NCBI GenBank assembly: GCA_964019425.1
Contig: OZ025858.1
Coordinates: forward strand, 310,001-374,000
Source: Flectonema sp. DT1601
Lineage: Eukaryota; Euglenozoa; Diplonemea; Diplonemida; Diplonemidae
Direction: 5' to 3'
DNA length: 64,000 nucleotides
Shown: positions 26,801 through 37,600 of the stretch, piece after piece
Position numbering within the stretch: the stretch's first letter is position 1
Layout: each line of letters starts with the position of its first letter
The notes under the pieces: generated by a model
The model's database searches: none
Told to the model about the DNA's origin: nothing
What the model saw: the letters and a program-made list of their open reading frames with translations, nothing else
Made by a program: the position numbers and the translations under genes

Positions 26801-27164
26801 GGCTCTCTGTTGTAATAAAAAAACAAACAAACAAAAACAGTTTGCGGCCTATACTGAAGAAATTGCTGAGATAACAGCTCGGTACGAAGCAGAATGTTCA
26901 CAGATGGTAAGAGATGTTGACAGTTGGCGTGATCGTGTTGCAGAATTAGAAGCCACAGTGGCTGATGTCCAGGGGTACCAACAGTCTCTGGCAGAAGAGA
27001 GTGACCGTCCACTGGTGGAAGTAAGGGCGCGTTTATTTAAAGTAGAAGAACAGTTGAATACGGAAATTAAAAAAACGCGGAGGCAACTTGATGTGGTTGT
27101 CAACACCCAGTCCCCTCTGACGGCGACAACTCACTCTCCATTCCGAAATATCGCCGAGGAGTAA
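23875..27164 (+). CDS. Coiled-coil repeat protein, unknown (6 exons, 956 aa)
   Basis: Exons are 23875-24656, 24736-25246, 25318-25386, 25462-26001, 26087-26731 and 26841-27164; all introns are GT-AG, 71-109 bp, and phases sum to 957 codons. The first 90 residues are basic and rich in Ser, Thr and Pro (SSRTPTPTNIRRATPKSS), a typical microtubule- or kinase-target tail. The rest is almost continuous coiled coil. From about residue 530 a unit of about 45-52 residues recurs at least five times: RVAQLEVDLEHSESS followed by IDELRSRVDSL, ending in a basic Ser/Thr linker. No motor, enzyme or membrane motif is present. It may be a cytoskeletal or basal-body scaffold, but that is inference from the coiled coil and the flagellate setting only. 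Confidence 0.82.
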
Positions 27165-29151
27165 TCACAGGAAGGATGACAATTTTCGTCGTTCTGCAAC
27201 TTCTGCTGTTGAATTGTGATTTCCACCTTTCATGCGTTCTGTTATTCACTATTCACTCCGCAGCTTCCAGTTTCCGCATTTTTCCTTTTTTAATTTTTTT
27301 TTTTTTAAATCGAAGTCGCAGTGTTCTTTTTTTTTTTTTCGTTGTTTTTTTCAACTCACATCATGTCGTTCGGCAAACGGGATTTCCACTCATCCGTGAC
27401 AACAGTCAGCACCTGAAATTTGCGACAGTGGATACAACTGAGGGCTGAGAATGAAAATATTATCGTTGGGGGGACAAGTCTTGTTTTAATTTATTTTTTC
27501 CTTTGTAAATCTTTTGTATTATTTAATTAAGTAACCCACAGATAGACTTATCTCTTTCTCGTATCTGAAAATTAGTGGAAAGAGAATCTTTAGATTACTA
27601 AAACAAAACACGTTTGAAATTTATAAAATTTCTACTATGAGGTTTTTGGGTTCGTTTTTCTTGTTCTGTGTTCAGCTGTTTCGATCTCCGGAAAAAAAAC
27701 TTGATATAACAGACGTTAACAGACTTAACGTCGGATGGTGTTGTTCTTTTGTCTCTGTCTGTACCAAATTAATTAACCACAGGCTATTAGCCATTTAGTT
27801 ATTTATATTTATGTTCTTTTTGGGATGTTTCCAATTTTGTAAGTACATGTCAAATTGGCTACCTGTTTTTTTTTGTTTTTTTGATGTTTTGTTTTGTTTG
27901 TACCCAATTGCATCGAAAAATAGCATTCCTTTTCCCTGTGTATGTTACCTTTACCAGTTTCTTCATAACAGCAGCTCACAATGTGGCAGAAAGTTACACG
28001 AGCGAGACTGATTACCCAAACATCGTGTCTTTCAAAATACAGGAAGGGAATAACATGCAGCTGCTTTGAATGGAAACCGCTGAGTACGTTAGTGCGGCTC
28101 TGCCGACTTTATTAGTTCTAACGCACCAAGGTACGCACCGTTAGGTGTGCGGGTGACAGGTGCTATTGACCCGTAGTAGTAGTTGTGTCCGGTTTGGTAC
28201 ATAAGTTTTCTGGGGGTACCTTTTCTCTTTTTGAAAAAAAACAGTAAAATCCCATGTGGGGGTTCTTACAGGTTAACCCTTGCACCACCGGAGCTGACAT
28301 ATCAGTCTGAAATAAAAAACTTTTTCACCAAGTGAAATTTTTTGCTTTTCTGAGTACAACGATTTCACGGGAGAGGTATTATTGCGATGTCTTTTATGTT
28401 CCTTACGTGTTGCGCCGCAGTAGTTTTTATTAAATGGTAAATTTTCCATTTGCTAAAGCTGGCCAAAATCAACTTGGGAAATACGTCGCCCACAGTTCTG
28501 ATGAGGATGAAACAGTAATTGTTAATCCATCGTCGGTGCTCCGATATGTCACTTGACGAAGTATCTGCTAACAAAGAGCCGCACCCTTTCCTGGTGTTCG
28601 TCTTTTTCTATGGTTAACTTTTCAAGACAATATAATTATTAATTAAGTACTCATGAGTTTTATAAAAAGCTGTTACGGTAACATAGACAAGTGAGGCTCA
28701 ACTATGTTCACGCGGTGTCATATTACCCCCCAAGTTTTTAATATTTTTTCATTGGTACATATTGTTTGGGGATTTATTGATACTTTTTATTACCCATTAC
28801 GGACGGGGGTAAAAACCGGTTTTTTGACTTTTTTTGAAAAAAGAGCAAACGGGGAAAAGGGGTAGGGGGCTCGGGAAAGGTGATGTGACAAAGTGAACCG
28901 CCATTGCCTGCCCGTTAAAAATACATGTGCCCCCAAAGGGTGAACAGAACAAAAAAGAGTTCTCATCTTCGATCATTTTTCCTCAATTTAGACGAGTCCG
29001 ATCATGGGCAAAAAGTGTTGCGCCGACCTGGCTGCAGACACTGTCTCTAGATAAGGCATTTTACATTTAACAATTGTTTCAGATGTGCAAATTCCGTGTG
29101 TTATAAAACAAGCTTGCATTATTACAAGTTATCCTTGGGAACGTGTCCCTC
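27165..29151. other. 2 kb gene-poor stretch, decayed mobile DNA suspected
   Basis: 27165-28080 is T-rich 3' flanking sequence. From 28080 the sequence changes character: short GC-rich hairpins (near 28121-28158), TTAACCCTTGCACCACCGG at 28266, which resembles a piggyBac-type terminus next to its TTAA target, and a 40-codon ORF at 28434-28556 (MVNFPFAKAGQNQLGKYVAH). I could not find the partner terminus or a transposase. Nothing here is firmly a gene. Confidence 0.35.
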
Positions 29152-29163
29152 TATATATAAAAA
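29152..29163 (+). promoter_or_regulatory. TATA-like box upstream of the GC-rich ORF
   Basis: TATATATAAAAA about 95 bases before the ATG at 29257. It is the clearest TATA box next to an ORF in the window. The host genes to the left have nothing comparable. Function is inferred from motif and position only. Confidence 0.4.
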
Positions 29164-29256
29164 TCAGAAATTTCTTCGTTGTTTTACTTTTCCATTTTGT
29201 CATTCTTTACGTTTATCACAGGGTTTTTTCATACTTGTACATTTAAGTTTGAAATT

Positions 29257-29763
29257 ATGGTGTATGAGTTTAGCATGCCGACGAGCCTGCAGGACGCGTG
29301 GGTGATTAGAACTGGGTTGGCATGTCCCAAAAAGGGGAATGTGGACTTAGCCGGAAGGAAGGAGGTAGCTTTGAAAGCTATCGGGATGAGTCAGGACGAC
29401 GGGAGGTTCTGGTGGGTGCCGTCGGACAGGGCGGACGATGATTCGAGGGATCGGTGGCTCGGAGACGAGCTGTTATCGCGCTTCCTGGGGACGGAAGCGA
29501 GCGCCATAAGCAAGGCGTCAGCACGAGGTGTTTTCGTGCTGCTAACGGTTCTGGCGGAGAATATGCCAGAACGTTTTTACAATTTTTTGGTGGAGGTGTC
29601 GGCGTTGGACGGGCCGGCATCTCAAGGTAGTGTGCAATTGTTTTCGCATCCGCCGCCGGGCCCAGTCGAGTTTTACGACGTGGACGGGGAGTTGGATGTG
29701 GTGATGAGTGACTACGTCACTACAGGGGAAGCCGACGAGGTGCGGTTATGTTTGGGATCCTGA
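29257..29763 (+). CDS. GC-rich ORF of 168 residues, foreign-looking
   Basis: Intact ORF from ATG at 29257 to TGA, starting MVYEFSMPTSLQDAWVIRTG. Base composition is clearly GC-rich against an AT-rich surrounding, and codons such as GCG, GTG and GAC replace the A-ending host codons. The product is acidic, with a helical middle (ISKASARGVFVLLTVLAENM) and a terminal Asp/Glu-rich part (VEFYDVDGELDVVMSD). I recognise no domain. The composition matches the GC-rich coding blocks at 50985 and 57056, and a LINE-like remnant follows immediately. An origin in a mobile element or virus is therefore more likely than a host gene, but unproven. Confidence 0.5.
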   Translation: MVYEFSMPTSLQDAWVIRTGLACPKKGNVDLAGRKEVALKAIGMSQDDGRFWWVPSDRADDDSRDRWLGDELLSRFLGTEASAISKASARGVFVLLTVLAENMPERFYNFLVEVSALDGPASQGSVQLFSHPPPGPVEFYDVDGELDVVMSDYVTTGEADEVRLCLGS

Positions 29764-29769
29764 TGATGA

Positions 29770-30360
29770 GTATAAAGAATACAGCGGTTCATCCTCTGGA
29801 CAAAAGAGCAGAACAAACTGATCCCGTCTGGGGGATATGAACCATTCGTTCCACTGCAGCACATTTCTTGTTACCTGGATGCTGCACATTCGGAGCCTGC
29901 AAGGACTTAGGTTTTTTAGTCCCAAGGGGAAGGTTAAATGCGCAGCTGAGAGGATGGACTCCTTTGCCAGAATGGCAAACATCACATGGACCAAGTGATA
30001 CTGTGGACCACCGGGTGTATGAGTTCTTGGGGGTCACCTTTAACCACCATACAGACAGGGTGAGCTTGGGGACCAAGATTGGGAGAAAAATCAAGAACAC
30101 CAGCCGTATTCATTGACTGCATCGGAGTTGGGGTCCTTAGAGGACTGCCAAAGTGTTTGTAGGTGCCTCATTGCAGGGATGGGGAGGTGTGGAGAGGATG
30201 TGTGTTCGCCCATACAGTCTCAACAGGTGTTTGATAACTGCGATTGAATGCCTTGTAGGATTTGAAATGTTCCTACCCCTTGCCAGGGTAAGCATGAAGC
30301 TAAACCCTGCAGGTACCCCTTCTCGAGAGGAAGCCCCACACAACGAGAGCGAAGGTTGAA
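29770..30360 (+). pseudogene. Decayed LINE-type reverse transcriptase fragment
   Basis: In the + strand one frame reads VYEFLGVTFNHHTDR, the strand-turn that follows the catalytic YxDD motif in non-LTR reverse transcriptases (usual form YKYLGVTFD). Downstream pieces in other frames resemble the thumb region. The piece is out of frame in several places and lacks the YxDD core, endonuclease and 3' tail. It is a short, old fragment. Its GC content is intermediate between host genes and the upstream ORF. Confidence 0.4.
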
Positions 30361-30401
30361 CAAGCATTGGGTTCGTTCTTTAACGTGGTGGTGGTGCCGG
30401 T

Positions 30402-30628
30402 GCCCCGTCGAATCGAAACGGCCCTGCACAACTCGGCTAACTGTTCAAGTTCCTGAGGTACAGTGACTAAAGGTAATTAGCCTTCCTATACTGGATGCAC
30501 CTGGGAAAGAGAAGTCTACTTAATTGAATGAACATAAACAAGTCTGAGATCACTCAGAAGAATCTACACTGTGGTGCAGGTAGGTTACTTCTGTGTAGGG
30601 GTACCGGGCCGTTTCGATTTGACGGGGC
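30402..30628. repeat. 23-bp inverted repeat pair with 181-bp interior
   Basis: Bases 30402-30424 (GCCCCGTCGAATCGAAACGG then CCC) are the reverse complement of 30606-30628 with one mismatch. The interior has no ORF. This is the layout of a very small inverted-repeat element or the two ends of a deleted one. No clear target duplication is seen. Confidence 0.6.
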
Positions 30629-31321
30629 GTGTGCCTGGAGGAGTGTGCTGAATAGAAAGTACCCAATTTTTATTTTTATCGACCTGATAATGTTCATTTT
30701 CGCTCATATTCACTACAAGTTGTAAATATTCCACTGCCAAAAAAAAAAATTTTTTTTCTTGTTTTTTTTTTTTTGGCTGGGGAACAGTTTTTCTTGAATG
30801 TTTTTTTTTGTCACTTGGACAAAAAGCTTGTGCTGTCCCTTTTCATCCCCACTCAACTCAGAGGGAAACCCTGGTTATGGATTGCTCAATGCACGGAATT
30901 ACTTATAATTTTTGTGAGCCCTCCAAACGCACCCCTTGTTTTCACCCCTCAGGTACCTACCTCACAGTCCACACAAATCTCAAAAACTTGTTCTAAAGTG
31001 CCGAAGAACTGTTTCTTTGGATCGCAATCCCCATTTTGGGGGGAAGATGTTGCAGATTTCATAATTTGGATGCCCAAAAAACTTGTTCTCCGGGAAAAAA
31101 CTGAAAGTGCCCAAAATCTGTGTAAAATTGATGCTTGTACCCCCCACCAATAGCGAAAACCTCTATGTCACATGATGAAATGATGACACACAACATGCTT
31201 TACATTATCAAATCTACACTAATATTCAGGTTTTGTTCTGTAAAAAAAAAAGAAGTAAAAATTAAATTAAACTTTACCATGCCACCCAATTAAATAATTA
31301 GTTATCTCTAAAAAGTTTATT
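30629..31321. other. Spacer downstream of the glycosyltransferase
   Basis: About 690 bases including a mirrored A9/T8 block at 30740-30758 and further T-runs. 31142-31321 is the probable 3' flank of the minus-strand glycosyltransferase. No supported gene. Confidence 0.4.
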
Positions 31322-32735
31322 CTAATTCTCGTCTTCATAAGAAACATCATATTGAGGGATGCCTTTGGGACCTGTCCCAGCAGAGCGTATCGCCAGATCG
31401 AAAGCCTTCAGTTTTTGTAGAGGCGGGGCACGCAGCACATCATGCTGTATTGATTATTTTCAATTTTGAGAGAACATTCAAAAAAAATACAAGGATGGGA
31501 AGCATACCCCGTTTTTCATCTGTTCGTTATAAAGTTCGCTTGTTAGAAGCGGGAGTTCGAATAATTCCCTTTTGGGTGTGGGATGTTCGCCCTGTTTAAT
31601 TATTGTTTTTTACAGTCCTGCCACTGATTGGTGAAATAACATAATTTTACATACTTTCATCAAGTGGTTTGTCGACAACACAGTGCGATTTGGAGGGTTT
31701 GGGTAAACCATAAATATCCCTTTCAGCCACATGTATTTTATTAAATACTTTTTCCAAGAAGATTTATGTGACCATGTGTTTGAAGAAATGCGCGGGAGCC
31801 CAAAACCCTTCGCAATAGGATCGTGCATTTTTTCTCCAGCAAGGTACCAATCACGGAATCGAGCCCACGGTCCAGGAAAATAAATCGCTCCCCAACTGCA
31901 CGGCTGCTGAAAAAGGTATGGATCACCGTTAGTGTCCGGGTGAAACTTCTTACCGACCATTTCATCATGGATCGGGCGATACAAAGATATTCCCAAAAGT
32001 TTTTCATCTCGATCATCTCTCAGGGCGTATTCCTTGATAGCAGCTATTGACCACTTGTACCACAGTGTGCTGGCTTCTATGTCATCTTCAAAAAATACGG
32101 CGAATGTGTTCGGGTCACTAGTCGGATACCAGGCTTCCATGATTGATTTCTTTAATCCAGTATTGCTGTCTCTTCTGTGGATGCGAAGTTTGCCGTGAGG
32201 CCATTTTAGGGTTTTGACCCAGTCTTCGGTTTCATCTCTGTCCTCATCTTTCCTATCAAAAAATATCGTCAGCGGAACATCGTCCCCCTGGTAGTCAGCA
32301 GATACTAAACTTTTCCAGAGTCTTTTTAACCCTACTATTCGGTTATATGTAAAGACGCATATTTGAATTGTGTACTCCTGGGGCGGTTTTTGTTTGCATT
32401 CAGGCTGTAGGGTTCTCTGTGAGATTCCTTCTTCTTCTTTTTTTTTGAGGCGCTGCAGCTCCAATGATACCTTCTTAAAGTCTTTCTGAAGTAACGAGTA
32501 GTGAACTTCAACTTCATTGCTGCGTATCCAGCTGGTTTGCGTCATGAAGGCGAAAGCCGACACAACAGCAAATAATATAATCTGGTTTGATTTATAAAGT
32601 AACGCTGCACTTCGTAATACTTATATTGCATTTCGACTGTTCTCAAAGATGTTCTGGAAACCATAAACTCAGGCAGACTCACAAAAAATAATTGCAAAGG
32701 ACACATACCACATATAACCTGGAAGTTTTCGCCAT
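31322..32735 (-). CDS. Type II membrane glycosyltransferase, GT-A fold (about 404 aa)
   Basis: Firm exons on the minus strand: from about 32609 to 31655, then 31591-31508 and 31444-31322, with GTATGT and GTATGC donors and phases that close at TAG. The core reads IQICVFTYNRIVGLKRLWKS, the nucleotide-binding start of GT2/GT13-like GT-A enzymes, then FFDRKDEDRDETEDW and the metal-binding acidic motif FFEDDIEAS at about residue 190. PCSWGAIYF and NTWSHKSSW follow in the acceptor half. A hydrophobic in-frame stretch before the core (QIILFAVVSAFAFM) is a probable signal anchor, so the enzyme should work in ER or Golgi. The first exon is tentative: ATG at 32735 with a GTGAGT donor after 32683 keeps phase, but its acceptor (GAAG) is weak. 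Donor sugar and acceptor are unknown. Confidence 0.78.
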
Positions 32736-33016
32736 TCTTGTCTTCTACTAATCAGCTCATCGAACTTCCTGTAGAGGGAAATAGTATGCTACACAAAATT
32801 CCTCTTTAAGTTTGCACCAACCGTTAATTCGGTTCGTTTATCTCTTTTTACGGCCAACGAGGCATCCAAGACTGACTAAAAGTGTAATTTCTGAAACGAC
32901 AGGAGTATTATTGCTATGAATGTTAAACAATGAAAATTCCTTGAAAATGGCAAAAATGAAAGTCCAAACTGGCTTGGAGGTGTAATTACAACGACTCAGA
33001 AGACCTTGATCATAAT

Positions 33017-33190
33017 TCATGACTTCTTATTCGCAATCTTCCTCACCTTCGGTGGTGGTTTTGGTGCAGCTTTCTCTGGTACCGGTACCATCCCGATTAC
33101 TCCTCCCCCCGCAGCCAGTTGGTTAAATGGAGGCCCGGCATTTGCTACAGCTTCGAGTTTGTCGAGACTTGCACTTCCATTGGCACCCAT
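33017..33190 (-). CDS. Possible small protein of 57 residues
   Basis: Minus-strand ORF beginning MGANGSASLDKLEAVANAG and ending PKPPPKVRKIANKKS before TGA. Low-complexity but protein-like: Gly/Ala/Pro-rich with a basic tail. An in-frame stop lies directly upstream of the ATG, so it is either complete or the last exon of a gene whose acceptor I could not place. The opposite strand also has an ORF here; this frame is preferred for its composition and the minus-strand neighbours. Confidence 0.35.
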   Translation of the reverse strand: MGANGSASLDKLEAVANAGPPFNQLAAGGGVIGMVPVPEKAAPKPPPKVRKIANKKS

Positions 33191-34305
33191 TCAGATTGAC
33201 ATTTTCTTGAGACGCAATTGAGCGGCTGTTGGAAGATATATTGTTATCATAACGCCTCTTCCTAACACTCAGCAGTATCGTACTTCGATACTCATGATGT
33301 GAGTTCCTAAAGAAGGAAATTAACTACTATAGGACTGCCCTCCTCTTAAAAAGGAATAAATTGAACAAGCTGATGAATCCAGCACAAGGTGCAGGCGGGG
33401 TAATGCTACAAAGGCGACCAGTCTGCTTCTTAACGCCGAGCAAGTCCTTCTTGTTTGCAGGCGTAGATGGTATATCTGTTTGGCCCGCTATAAATTGCAA
33501 AAGTCATATTGAAGGTAAAAAACTAATTATACGGAAAAAAAGAAATAAAGAAGAAAAAAATAGAGTCTACAAGAAGAATAACCACCAATTGAATGAAAAA
33601 ATTGGTTTTCGTTACTTCTGACATTGGCTGATGCAACGGAGGACCCATCGCTCGCTAACTTCCCTTCTCAAATAGAAAGTTTTCAGAAGTAAAAAAGTAA
33701 ACAAAACAAAACGTAATAAGCAGGCAGGGTTGGTGACAGTACTAAGCTGAGGGGTCTTTATAGTTCACTAAAAAGACCAGCCTGCTTTCAACCTCAGCAA
33801 AGACTCTGAGCGACATACGAAAAAGGGTCAACAGCTTTAACATCTATTTTCTTTTCCCCTATTTTAACGATCTCGCTACGTGGTTATTAAAATAATATAT
33901 AAAAATAAAAAAAAAAGATAGTTTTACAACGGACGATACCAGCGAGCGTTTCCACACTCGCAAGCAAGGCATCGCACTGTTATGTGTATTAGTAATTTGA
34001 TCAAATCCGGCTCCAGGAAGTCAGGACAGAAACTGCAATTGCGGAATTGCGAGCTGAGGATTGAATCAAAAAACACTTCCCAAGAAGTTGTAAACAGACG
34101 CAGAGGCTCTCTTCTATAACTCCAACACTTTATATCTGCTGTATTTGCTTTCCGAGGGTCGGATTTGAATCAGCACCACTAACTATACAGGTAAGACCAT
34201 GGTCTTTGTGTGAGATGCAAATTGAAGGTACTCAGTGCAATCCACAGGGATGTTTTCCTTTTTTTTTTTTTTTTTTTCTATTTTGATCTTTGCCTAGTAA
34301 TGTCA
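33191..34305. other. 1.1 kb without a supported gene
   Basis: Mixed sequence with an A-rich purine run near 33530-33560 and a T-run at 34259-34277. A short palindrome AGACCATGGTCT lies at 34195. A TTTGAATC phrase at 34161 recalls a tRNA T-loop but has no pairing stem. I see no gene. Confidence 0.4.
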
Positions 34306-34588
34306 TCAGCTAGTAACAGCAACTTCAGAAGCTTCCCCATCGAAGACAGAGCATGTGTCGGTGGTTGCTACATCTCCATCATCGTGCTGGTGTTCTTCGA
34401 ATTCTTCAAGCTCTTCATCTTTTACATATTCGGATTCCCAAGGTAGGCGTGTGTTCTTAGCGTAGTAGATCATTAGTGCAACAAGAGACACTATTACGCA
34501 GAAGAAAACTACACCTACAAGGATACTGCTGATACTCACTGTTTAGTTTTTGATTGGTTTTCAATAGACAATGTCAGTGTAATTGGAA

Positions 34589-34622
<34 letters not shown>

Positions 34623-37600
34623 ATACCTTCATCGTCGCTTTCTTTTATGCACTGCCCGATTTTAGATCCAACCTTGTGCGAACCATCTGTGCGCGTGGCA
34701 CATCTCGCAACGCCGCATTCTGCAGTTTGCCACATTGATATCGACTCAATACAAAGATCAACATCACAGAGTGGAGCTTCACCACTACTTCTGAAGGTCG
34801 AAATGCACTTACACGTGCAGGAAACCGCCTTGAAACCGCTCTGTTTAGATTTGTAAGAAACAGAAATAATAATACCAGCTTTACCCCAAAAGAAAATAAT
34901 CTGCTAGGCTAACAAACGATACTTAGAATATCAATAAGCAAACATACCGGAGCTCCATGGTGACTACAGTAAGAAGTATCGCACAATGCGTTACTGATGC
35001 ACTGCAATCCTTGTGGCATGTAGCCAGTGTTACACTGTTTTATTGATTTTTTGTATTTGAATGTTTACAACGGGAAGTGACTTTTAATACCCTTTCTAAC
35101 AAAAGTGAAGAAATAACTACAAACCTCAAGACACTGACATCGAGGATTAGTCCAGTGTGCAGGGATATATTTACATTGAGGGATGTCACCGCAACCAAGA
35201 GTTTCGGAAAACAGTGAAGCGCCAACATTGCTGTTGAAGAAGCCAGAGATGACTGTTTTCAGTTGACGAGCAGCAGCAGTGTTGAGGACAGCTGCCTTCA
35301 TTACAGTGTGTTCGGAATCGCGTACTCTGAACCCAATTGACACCTCAAGAGATAACTGATTAGATTGAGCAGCGTGTACGAATATCTGATGTGTGGTTGG
35401 TGATCCGAGAAGAGCGACCCAAGCCTGTGATACATTCCCTTTGAACCACTCCTGCTCAGTTGTATTTAAGTTGGTGAACATCTGAGCCGTGCCAGTCAGA
35501 AACGTGTAGTCAAAGTACCTAGACCTTGGTAGGTCTTCGACAGAGCAATCGTCTCCCTTCCATCCAACCGGGCAGTCGCACTTGTGCACATCAAACCCGT
35601 GAGTCGGCCAGTTACAAGTTCCTCCATTTCTGCAAGGTTGACAGCCGCAGTTCAATTCCTCGGTGCACTGGACATTGTTCCTGCAACTACAAGCTCCGTT
35701 AAAGGTTTGATTAGTTGGTGTGTACCGTTCATTGTAAACCTGGAACCTACACGTAAGTCCCGACGCTCCATCGACACCAAAACATGGAATTGATTGCGTA
35801 AGGTCAGGTACTCCGAGAGCTACAACGATTTCAGTTCGGAGAGCAGCTTCCTCAGCCACAGAAATCAAGCGATTGAGGGTCAGCGTTACTAAGGAGGCAG
35901 CGTGAGTAGCCGTCTCGGGATTCTCCTGTCGAACCGCAACAGTAGTTCCCTGAGCCATAGTATGGCCATTGAACTGATCACCATTGATGGTAGTTTTTAT
36001 ATTCTTCAACATCTCTGCTGTTATTGATGCTGGGTTAGTCACTGGATGAACAGGAGACGTACTAATAGCTTCGATGATGAAAGAAACATCTGTTGCAGTA
36101 TTTATCGAAACACCCTTCGAACCTGGTTTATATTCTAAACTGCTGTTACAACTGCTCGCCCCATCAGCCGGATACATTCCACAACTCAGAACCGACAAAC
36201 AGGAACCGGTCGAAGAACAAAATTCCTCATTTGCTTTACAAGAACATTGTCCTGTTTGTGTGTTTAGTTTGGAGCCGAAGCCGCAGGAATCGATATTGGC
36301 AGCATTACCAGCATTGGCGCACTTCACTAAAAGTTTACATGTTCCTGAGTCGCAATACGAAGGAAGACCTCCAAGCGGCTTGCAAAGACACTTCCCGGAC
36401 ACAACGTCTCTCGAAAGGTTGGAATCAATGCACTCGTATGTTGAGCCGATGTCGCCGCAGTTTTTAGTTGCGATACAGCTTCCGGGTGTCCCCGTACACT
36501 GTGTGCCAGTTGGACACTTACAGTTTGCATTAACTAATATCGATCCTCCTGTACACTGAGATGCGAAGTGGACGACACTAGTATCACCACACCTGTGTTG
36601 AGTATCCTTTTGGCATCCCTGACCATTGTTTACGGGGGTGGAGATGTATCCTTTTCCACACGATATGCACTTACACTGCGTGAGATCAGTCGCAGCATTT
36701 GTTGCAATGCAACCCGCAATAGGAGCAGGGATGCATTTGATTCCTGTGGCTAGAACTGCAAAGAAAGTCGACTGACCAACATCTAACCCCGTGCATGTCG
36801 CATCAAGAGAAGTCACTGGGCTCGGTACCGGACTTGGTAAGTTAGCAACGCAGTTGGTGGCATCCCATTTCGTCTGAGTATATGCGTACTGAGCTCCATT
36901 AGGTACGGTATCAACAAAGGAATACCCCGGACTTGTAATTGGAGTTACTGGTAATTGAAGAGCAAGAACACTTTTTGGTGCTGCGATCAGCTGCTTTGTT
37001 GCAATGTCGTAGACACAAACTGTGACAGGTTTGCCCAGCAAAGACTTACTAGAAGCATCGAATCCGAAAATGTCACCGTGAATCTGTGATACCACTTCAA
37101 TAACTTTTAAGCTTTTATCCAACGGCGCTCCCGCGGAGTTCAGAACGCTGTTGAATTTGACCCCAGCCCCGCTAGTTGTAGTAATCTGTGATGCAGTAAG
37201 GTCGAATACTGACTTCACGCAAGCAGTCACATCAACGACATTTAATCTATCCTGAGATACACACGATCCAGTTTGGAGATTTGCTCCCAAAGAGACACCT
37301 TGAGTACATAAGTTATTTTGAATATTTCTAATCAAAGTCAATCCTTGAGTCGTCATCAACAGAGCTTGGATTCCCCTTCCAGCTGACACTGCCGCAAGCG
37401 TTCCGAACAACCCACCGATGGCATCTTGTAATTGGATGATGGATTCCTTTGTGAGTGACGTTCCTATTTTTAGAATTCCCAGCGCATTACCAACTCCGAT
37501 ATGAGCGTTGTCGCGTTCAGTTAAAGTACCAGATTGAACATTAGCATTGTTCGCTGCTGCTGATAGCGATTGGATTGTTTGCGTGATTTTTAGAGTGTCT

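Noticed and set aside
25445-27106. Minus-strand ORFs opposite the coiled-coil exons
   Set aside because: Antisense shadows. The plus-strand exons have consistent splice phases and a repeated protein pattern.
33006-33221. Plus-strand 71-residue ORF with a hydrophobic start
   Set aside because: Overlaps the more protein-like minus-strand frame and has no supporting context; neither is strong.
34150-34215. Minus-strand tRNA-like sequence around TTTGAATC
   Set aside because: No T stem, anticodon stem or acceptor stem can be paired.
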